A stretch of 35,517 bases of DNA from the IMG/VR virus record IMGVR_UViG_3300046167_000229, positions 1 to 35,517 of that record; one strand, 5' to 3'. Below are positions 30,691 to 35,517 of this stretch, in pieces. Both the position numbers and the translations under genes were made by a program. The stretch's first letter is position 1. Every line of letters begins with the position of its first letter. Under the pieces are notes generated by a model, which was given only the letters and a program-made list of their open reading frames with translations, had not been told where the DNA came from and did not search any database. Source of the DNA: a virus.

Positions 30691-31971
30691 TTATTCTTCC
30701 TCGTTAGGTTCTACTATTTCTTCTTCAACCTCTATGTTTAATAACTCTTCTTCTTCCTCTACTTTCTGACTAGATAATTTCTCACCAGTCTCTTCCTCTC
30801 TCTTAATCTTAGTTGCAATATTATCAAGTTCTGTAAACTCAATTGGTTGAAGAGTTGTAAAGTATAAGTCTAGCATAATGCCATTGAATGCAAGTAACTC
30901 TTTGAGTGCATCAATAAGTAAAGTTTGGAATGGTCTAATAACAATATTATCCATAAGGATAGAAGCAGTTCTAAGTTCTTCGGCATTATTACCAAATCCG
31001 GTATTGTCTTTAATACCTAATAAAATAGGTGATACAACACCGTGACCAATCATAATCTTCTCTCTACTCTCCTTAGCTAGGAATTCATATTGAGCGTGAG
31101 CATCTGGTAAGTGTATAGGTTCAACCGTAGACTGATCCTCTGAGCTCTCATTAAATGCTAGTATAAATCTACCTGCATTAGAAGACCCACTGAATTTATC
31201 ATATATCTTTCTTTCGATTCTCTCTTGAATCTCATCAGAAGGAATACCATTATTAAAGTTCAATAACAAAGAAGGTTGCAATCCATTCTTAATATTGTTA
31301 AGGTGATAATTAGATACCTCTTCCTCTAAAGAACAATATTGTAGACACCCTTGATAATCTACTGGTGAGTAATAATAGAACCCTGCTCTATACGGTTTAA
31401 CGCAGTATATTTCAATCTTCTCTGACTTGCTACCGTTCTTGTATGAAGGTATTCTTTTGGGCTTCTCAGAGGGCTTTATATTGGCCCAGTCGGGATGATA
31501 ATAATAACCCTTAACTCTACCATCTTTAGCCTTCTCAGCTCTTAACGTTTCCATTGGGAAATGATACAGTCCTGCTATCTCTCTCTTACCTGTTTTGTAT
31601 ACAACCTGGATAGCTGCTTGACCTAACATCTTAAGGTCATTAACCATCTTCTTAACATCACTAGGTCTGAGTATACTTTGCATCTTACCGAACATCTCAG
31701 GCTTCTCTGTTGAGTCTGTTGCGTTTAGTCCTCTACCATAAACCATATCAACGATACCATTGATACATCTTGAGTTTGTAGGACTGCCTAAATATCTTTC
31801 TATAAGTTCAGTGAAGTAATCATTATTATCACCATACTCAACCCAATCATTACGAGTATTCTCTTTGATGCTTGGGATTTCATAGCCGGATAGATTAAGT
31901 ACTCTCATACTGTTTTTAACTTCCTTAGGAGCCTCTATCTTTCTAGCTGACCTTATTGTTTTTCGACTCAT
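30691..31971 (-). CDS. portal protein
   Basis: A 426-residue protein with portal features: 'WVEYGDNNDYFTELIERYLG' near residue 43, 'HFPMETLRAEKAKDGRVKGY' near 137, 'EFLAKESREKIMIGHGVVSP' near 300-319, and a highly acidic C-terminus (EEEEELLNIEVEEE...). It forms the dodecameric ring at the head vertex and contacts the terminase and connector. It overlaps the upstream gene by 4 bases. Confidence 0.82.
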   Translation of the reverse strand: MSRKTIRSARKIEAPKEVKNSMRVLNLSGYEIPSIKENTRNDWVEYGDNNDYFTELIERYLGSPTNSRCINGIVDMVYGRGLNATDSTEKPEMFGKMQSILRPSDVKKMVNDLKMLGQAAIQVVYKTGKREIAGLYHFPMETLRAEKAKDGRVKGYYYHPDWANIKPSEKPKRIPSYKNGSKSEKIEIYCVKPYRAGFYYYSPVDYQGCLQYCSLEEEVSNYHLNNIKNGLQPSLLLNFNNGIPSDEIQERIERKIYDKFSGSSNAGRFILAFNESSEDQSTVEPIHLPDAHAQYEFLAKESREKIMIGHGVVSPILLGIKDNTGFGNNAEELRTASILMDNIVIRPFQTLLIDALKELLAFNGIMLDLYFTTLQPIEFTELDNIATKIKREEETGEKLSSQKVEEEEELLNIEVEEEIVEPNEEE

Positions 31972-32324
31972 ATTATAATATATTGTTGCTCTTCTGTTTC
32001 GGAATCGTGCTGATTATATTCATCAGTATTTAAAGTATGTGATATTGTAGTATCCGTTTTAGAAGTGCAATAAACCTTGTCTCTGTAAAGTAAAGTATCA
32101 CCTTGCTTGATTTCTATAGAATAAGAACTTTCCTCAGATAGAATACTAAAAGTACATTCTATATCTAAAAAGTTACCGTTTATAGTAGACGTTAAGGCCT
32201 CTAATGTTTCTGTCTTTCTAGTACCGTCTTCCCTAATTGATAACTCTAAATCACTAGCCTCAGTATATTCTCTAGGAACAATACTTATGGTCTGAGCATC
32301 TGTATTTGGTAATAACCTTATCAT
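31968..32324 (-). CDS. small structural protein upstream of portal
   Basis: A 118-residue protein with beta-strand-like sequence ('AQTISIVPREYTEASDLELS', 'SSYSIEIKQGDTLLYRDKVY') and a polar Glu/Gln-rich tail. It overlaps the portal start (ATGA). Small Ig-like or head-associated protein by position; no family named. Confidence 0.6.
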   Translation of the reverse strand: MIRLLPNTDAQTISIVPREYTEASDLELSIREDGTRKTETLEALTSTINGNFLDIECTFSILSEESSYSIEIKQGDTLLYRDKVYCTSKTDTTISHTLNTDEYNQHDSETEEQQYIII

Positions 32325-32356
32325 ATAAGTATAACTAAATAACTTGATTTCTGTTC

Positions 32357-32389
32357 AAAAAAAAAGGGTTACATCTCTGCAACCCCTTT
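32357..32389 (-). terminator. terminator after tail-tube gene
   Basis: On the minus strand, GGGGTT pairs with AACCC around a short internal stem, followed by T9. It is located directly after the stop of the 181-residue gene and may set expression of the portal region below that of the tube. Confidence 0.7.
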
Positions 32390-32408
32390 AGTTATCAAAT
32401 GAATACTA

Positions 32409-32954
32409 TTAAGAGTTAGTTCCCTCTGTAACAGTAACTGTTGAAGTTAATCCTCCAAAAGGACTTCCGCTAACAGCACCTTCTAAGAAATTTGCAGGTT
32501 TTGTCTCCATACCACTCAAGGTAAGTGTATACCCTGAAAGGTCTCCCATAGCAGCACCCGTTACAATTGTTCCTCCAGACACATCAGCTCCGTGCTCAAG
32601 ACCCATAAGGAATACGTTTCCATTATAGTCTTCAACCGCAACGTGTGGTCTTCCGTATGCTAACAACTTGATTTCTTTGTGATCTTCCTTAGAAAGTTTC
32701 TTAAGAGTCAAGTTTAGCGTTTGCTCAAAGAATGTCGTACCATTCTCTCTTGAAGAAGTAACAGTTTGCTCGAAGCTACTATTACCTTTCAATTCGTATT
32801 TGTAAGCAGTAAAAGTACCAGACAAATCAGTAATCTCGTCATCAGTTTGCGTTACGGTTCCTAAATCACCGAAATCCACAAAATAAATCGCTCTGAGACC
32901 TCCAACTACGTCTTTGCAGGGTTCTTTTCTACCTTTAGTTAAATCACAAGCCAT
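32409..32954 (-). CDS. probable major tail tube protein
   Basis: A 181-residue protein, 'MACDLTKGRKEPCKDVVGGL' then beta-rich sequence. 'SSFEQTVTSSRENGTTFFEQ' is near residue 57 and 'DLSGYTLTLSGMETKPANFL' near 140. The C-terminus is Gly/Thr-rich. Size, beta content and flanking terminators suggest an abundant structural protein. Tail tube is the best fit, but a head structural protein is possible since it lies among head genes. Confidence 0.6.
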   Translation of the reverse strand: MACDLTKGRKEPCKDVVGGLRAIYFVDFGDLGTVTQTDDEITDLSGTFTAYKYELKGNSSFEQTVTSSRENGTTFFEQTLNLTLKKLSKEDHKEIKLLAYGRPHVAVEDYNGNVFLMGLEHGADVSGGTIVTGAAMGDLSGYTLTLSGMETKPANFLEGAVSGSPFGGLTSTVTVTEGTNS

Positions 32955-32967
32955 ATTATAAGGTATT

Positions 32968-33003
32968 AAAAAAGGGTAGGTAGGCTTTTCGGCTTACCCA
33001 CCC
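32968..33003 (-). terminator. terminator after major capsid gene
   Basis: On the minus strand, GGGTGGGTAAGC pairs with GCCTACCTACCC (one G-T pair and one mismatch), followed by TTTTTT. It lies 25 bases after the capsid stop. It should make the capsid message more abundant than downstream genes. Confidence 0.82.
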
Positions 33004-33027
33004 TTAATATTTATTAATTATTGTTTA

Positions 33028-33986
33028 TTAGTCGTTAGCAGAGTTAGTGATACCGTAAGTTACGATGTCATCAACAATACCATACTGTACACCTGCTGTA
33101 AATCTCATTACGACTCTTACGTTTTGAGAACCATCTAGGTCAGCCATATCGATAACTTTAACCTCGTTGTGGTCAGATAATAGACCAGTACCGAAGAATA
33201 AGTTAGACTTCTCAGCAGCTACTGCAGTATCAGACTCCTAGTCCGTTAGCAACGAAGATTTTCACTCCGTCAAAAGATAAGTGAACCGTTATTCCACCAC
33301 TGAGTACCCATTGCATTTGTACCTGCAGCACCTAGTCCGCTAGATCCAAATCCACCTAAAGCTCTTACATAAGCTCTAGCAATGTTTTGAGATACATAGA
33401 TGTTTAAGTCTTCAGCACCGTAAAGAGCAGAAGGAACAGCGTCTACGATTTTACCTAGCTCAGTGATTACGTTTCCTGCAGTAACTGTAGTACCAGAAAC
33501 TTCATTAGCTTGTGGTAAAGCAGCATCAGCAGCTAAGATAGTAGATAGTCCGTCAAACTGTCCGTTTGTAGAAGTTGAACCTGCCCAGATAGACTGCTCA
33601 GTTCTTTGAGCAACTTTAGCTGCAACGTGTGCAATTAAGAAGTCAGAGAATTGAGAAGGCATATTGCTGTGTGCAGAAAAGCCCATTGATAAAGCCTCCC
33701 AATCAGATACAAAGTCTTTCTTACATAACTGTAGGTTAACTTGTTGCTCTTCTGGTTGAAGGATTCTTTCTGTAAGTGTAACAGTTGAAGTAGGATCAAA
33801 ATCACAAGTTGCATCCTTAACGATATCGTCAGTAGCCACTTTTTTGATAACCTCTTTTAACTTTACATTCGGTTTTACGGTAATACCACCATTAGCGATA
33901 GTAGAACCTTCGAGTAGAGCAGCAGCGATATATTCACCTGCGAACTCTCCTGCGTAAGTAGTAGTAATTGATGTAGTTGTTGCCAT
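33028..33986 (-). CDS. major capsid protein (two apparent frameshifts)
   Basis: Residues 1-238 read continuously: 'TYAGEFAGEYIAAALLEGST', 'EQQVNLQLCKKDFVSDWEAL', 'DLNIYVSQNIARAYVRALGG'. A stop then appears at 33270. Removing one base from the TTTT run (plus-strand A4 at 33272-33275) restores 'FDGVKIFVANGL'. Removing one more near 33237-33238 restores 'ESDTAVAAEKSNLFFGTGLL' and the end '...YGITNSAND' at 33028, about 318 residues. This is the main shell protein, between scaffold and tube. The indels are probably sequencing errors. Confidence 0.85.
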
Positions 33987-34013
33987 TTTTGGTAATTTAG
34001 ATAATTGTGTTTA

Positions 34014-34457
34014 TTATTTATTTAATCTTGCTAAAACTCTATCAAGAGTAGTTGCAGGTGCGTTTTGAGAGTATAAATGTAAATTCTTGCTCTCTGTTGC
34101 GTTCTCTGGGCTGTGAGTTAAAGGCTCTTCATCAGCAGATAGTTCTTGAGGAACTTCTTGCTTAGACTCTTCTTTAGCCTCTAATTGACCCATTAGTTTT
34201 TCTACCATAGCCTTAACTTCCGCTAATTCTTCTTTGGTAGCATAAGACATTTCAGATTTAGGCTCCATAGCCTCAACCTCTTCAGAAGCCTCCACTTCAG
34301 GAGCTTCTTCTAATTCCGTCATAACTTCTTCCTCTTTAACCTCTTCAGTGGCATCTTCAAGTTGTACTTCTTCTTGTGCAATATCTTGAGTTTCCACCTC
34401 TTCAGCTGAAGACAAAAGAACTTCCTTTAGTTTGGAAACGATTTCTGTTGCTTTCAT
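34014..34457 (-). CDS. capsid scaffold-like protein
   Basis: A 147-residue, very acidic protein with long Glu-rich stretches and a coiled-coil-like middle ('KEELAEVKAMVEKLMGQLEA', about residues 73-92). A polar C-terminus ends 'TLDRVLARLNK'. Composition, length and location just ahead of the major capsid gene fit a scaffold. The basic C-terminal helix could be the capsid-binding end. The 5' part is repeated at 1-264. Confidence 0.75.
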   Translation of the reverse strand: MKATEIVSKLKEVLLSSAEEVETQDIAQEEVQLEDATEEVKEEEVMTELEEAPEVEASEEVEAMEPKSEMSYATKEELAEVKAMVEKLMGQLEAKEESKQEVPQELSADEEPLTHSPENATESKNLHLYSQNAPATTLDRVLARLNK

Positions 34458-34507
34458 AAAAATTGATGTTTATAATTATTACTGATTAAAAATATATTGT
34501 TGTATTT

Positions 34508-34663
34508 TCAAGTGCCGTCACCAGTCACATTACCAACTCCTTGAGCCTGTAAAGAACCATCACAACATTTTCTTGAATACGTTTTACCGTCTTTACATAA
34601 ACAGCCTCTACTGCCACCTTTAGGTGAAGAGTAGCTTGGTGTAGCTTTCATTCTCTTTTTCAT
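34508..34663 (-). CDS. small Cys-rich phage protein (copy B)
   Basis: A 51-residue protein identical in sequence to copy A. Its ATG at 34663 overlaps the TGA of the variable gene here (ATGA), whereas copy A uses a TAATG overlap. Both versions keep translational coupling despite the different stop. Confidence 0.7.
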   Translation of the reverse strand: MKKRMKATPSYSSPKGGSRGCLCKDGKTYSRKCCDGSLQAQGVGNVTGDGT

Positions 34664-35289
34664 AAACCTGCGTTTTGTGTACGTTGTATGAAGAATATAA
34701 TATCCCATATCTTAGCAGGACCACCATCAGCTTGTATCTTAGGTGTCAATCCATTTGCTAAAGCATTTGCATCTAAATAGTATTGGAACATTATATGTTG
34801 ATTTTGTGTTTCATCATTTCCTTTATAGAAACCTAATGCCATATTGATTCTATCATAATCATCAGCACCTCTTAATATAAAGTCTAAGTGAGTCTGATTC
34901 GCATTACCGGATGATTTCTTAAATACAACGGTCACACTATATACATCATTTTCATTCACCCCCACAAACTTATTAGTGGATGAATTATAGAAATCAATGC
35001 TCGAATGACTCCTTACCACACTAGCTGCATCATTAGGTAGTGTGACCTCAACTCCATCTGTCAGTATTAGTTTATTTTCAGCGTGATATGTTGAATCATC
35101 ATATCTTGCCCAACCTAAACCAAGTGCACCTGTTTGAGGATATACTATTACATTTTGGTTATTATGACCCATATACAATGCGTCATCAGTGCGTAGCATT
35201 GCACCGTTCTCTATATTCACAGAATCTACCTCAGCTTGGGTAGTATCTTGAACGTGTACTCTATATGAAGTATTCTTTGTTGTGGCCAT
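34660..35289 (-). CDS. variable virion protein (head decoration/fibre candidate), allele B
   Basis: A 209-residue homologue of the 470-1096 product. Residues 1-53 are identical, residues 54 onward differ at roughly half of positions, and the C-terminal 'FIQRTQNAG' is shared; this copy has one extra Leu. Conserved islands in the variable part include 'GWARYDD', 'RSHSSIDFYNS', 'NENDVY', 'NANQT' and 'KGNDE'. They suggest the same fold with different surface residues. Confidence 0.75.
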   Translation of the reverse strand: MATTKNTSYRVHVQDTTQAEVDSVNIENGAMLRTDDALYMGHNNQNVIVYPQTGALGLGWARYDDSTYHAENKLILTDGVEVTLPNDAASVVRSHSSIDFYNSSTNKFVGVNENDVYSVTVVFKKSSGNANQTHLDFILRGADDYDRINMALGFYKGNDETQNQHIMFQYYLDANALANGLTPKIQADGGPAKIWDIIFFIQRTQNAGL

Positions 35290-35291
35290 AT

Positions 35292-35517
35292 TTACTGTTT
35301 AGGTACGCAGTTAGGTACTTTTCTACCATTCTTAGTCTTAAATCCAACCATTTCATATCCTTCTTGGCAAGGGTTTACATCCTCTAGTTCTTCTAAACCT
35401 CTAAGTTTAGACTCAGTCCAATTAAGCATACTTTTGCCTCCCCATAGAAGATAACTGATAGTTCCACAAGCCTCAGGCTTACTAGGATCATAATATTCAG
35501 CAGCCCTACTTAAGTAA
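35292..35517 (-). CDS. head protease C-terminal fragment (5'-truncated copy)
   Basis: The last ~75 codons of the XkdF-type protease, corresponding to 1099-1324, cut off by the window edge. Nearly identical to the first copy, with a few base differences. It belongs to the terminal overlap. Confidence 0.85.
   Translation of the reverse strand, partial: YLSRAAEYYDPSKPEACGTISYLLWGGKSMLNWTESKLRGLEELEDVNPCQEGYEMVGFKTKNGRKVPNCVPKQ

Larger units (their letters stand above)
34194..35517. repeat. terminal overlap of contig, right copy (matches 1-1324)
   Basis: Counterpart of bases 1-1324. It contains the 5' part of the scaffold gene, the small Cys-rich gene, allele B of the variable gene and the protease 3' end. 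Confidence 0.85.

Noticed and set aside
1-35517. Integrase, repressor and attachment site of a temperate phage
   Set aside because: No recombinase or repressor motif was found, and no tRNA-like core was recognised in the non-coding regions.

Overview
The window is a nearly complete genome of a tailed bacteriophage with siphovirus-type genes. It is AT-rich, and every convincing gene lies on the minus strand, so transcription runs from high to low coordinates. A host in the Bacteroidetes, probably a marine flavobacterium, is inferred from three things: promoter-like motifs of the TTG / TAnnTTTG type, almost no Shine-Dalgarno sites, and protein families typical of flavobacterial phages (XkdF-type protease, GP88, LamG plus marine-phage fibre domains, ERF). 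No integrase, repressor, polymerase or tRNA was seen, so the phage is probably lytic and uses the host replisome.

The ends overlap. Bases 1-1324 correspond without net gaps to 34194-35517, which implies a circular or terminally redundant genome of about 34.19 kb. The two copies are nearly identical except inside one virion-gene module, where the encoded proteins diverge to roughly half identity. The window therefore seems to capture two strain variants of one locus.

Layout in the direction of transcription. (1) 22945-14061 is the replication and packaging operon: ERF annealing protein, small DNA-metabolism genes, RecA-like ATPase, DUF1064-like nuclease, a sigma factor, a MazG-like protein, a RecE/Cas4-like PD-(D/E)XK exonuclease, a DnaA-domain-IV-like protein, and small and large terminase. 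(2) 14060-13675 is an intergenic region with five tandem 17-bp repeats and a consensus Bacteroidetes promoter. (3) 13674-11620 is a self-contained accessory cassette that includes a GP88-family gene and ends in an intrinsic terminator. (4) 11619-10994 is a non-coding region with direct repeats and a predicted plus-strand small RNA. (5) 10993-2156 holds the tail genes: a chaperone pair made by a predicted -1 frameshift, neck and tail proteins, a PKD-vWA tail protein, baseplate-type proteins and the tape measure. (6) 2118-470, continuing at 34457-30073 across the circular junction, holds the head genes: protease, variable virion protein, small Cys-rich protein, scaffold, major capsid protein, probable tail tube, portal and connector. 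(7) 29881-25310 encodes fibre and lectin proteins. (8) 25310-23109 is the lysis cassette: small membrane proteins, two M15 peptidases and a holin, closed by a strong terminator at 23019-23056.

Genes are packed with ATGA or TAATG stop/start overlaps. That pattern supports about a dozen micro-genes of 28-55 codons and the predicted -1 frame of the tail chaperone. Four apparent single-base frameshifts in short homopolymers or doublets (two in the capsid gene, one in an M15 peptidase, one in the DnaA-like gene) look like sequencing or assembly indels rather than biology.
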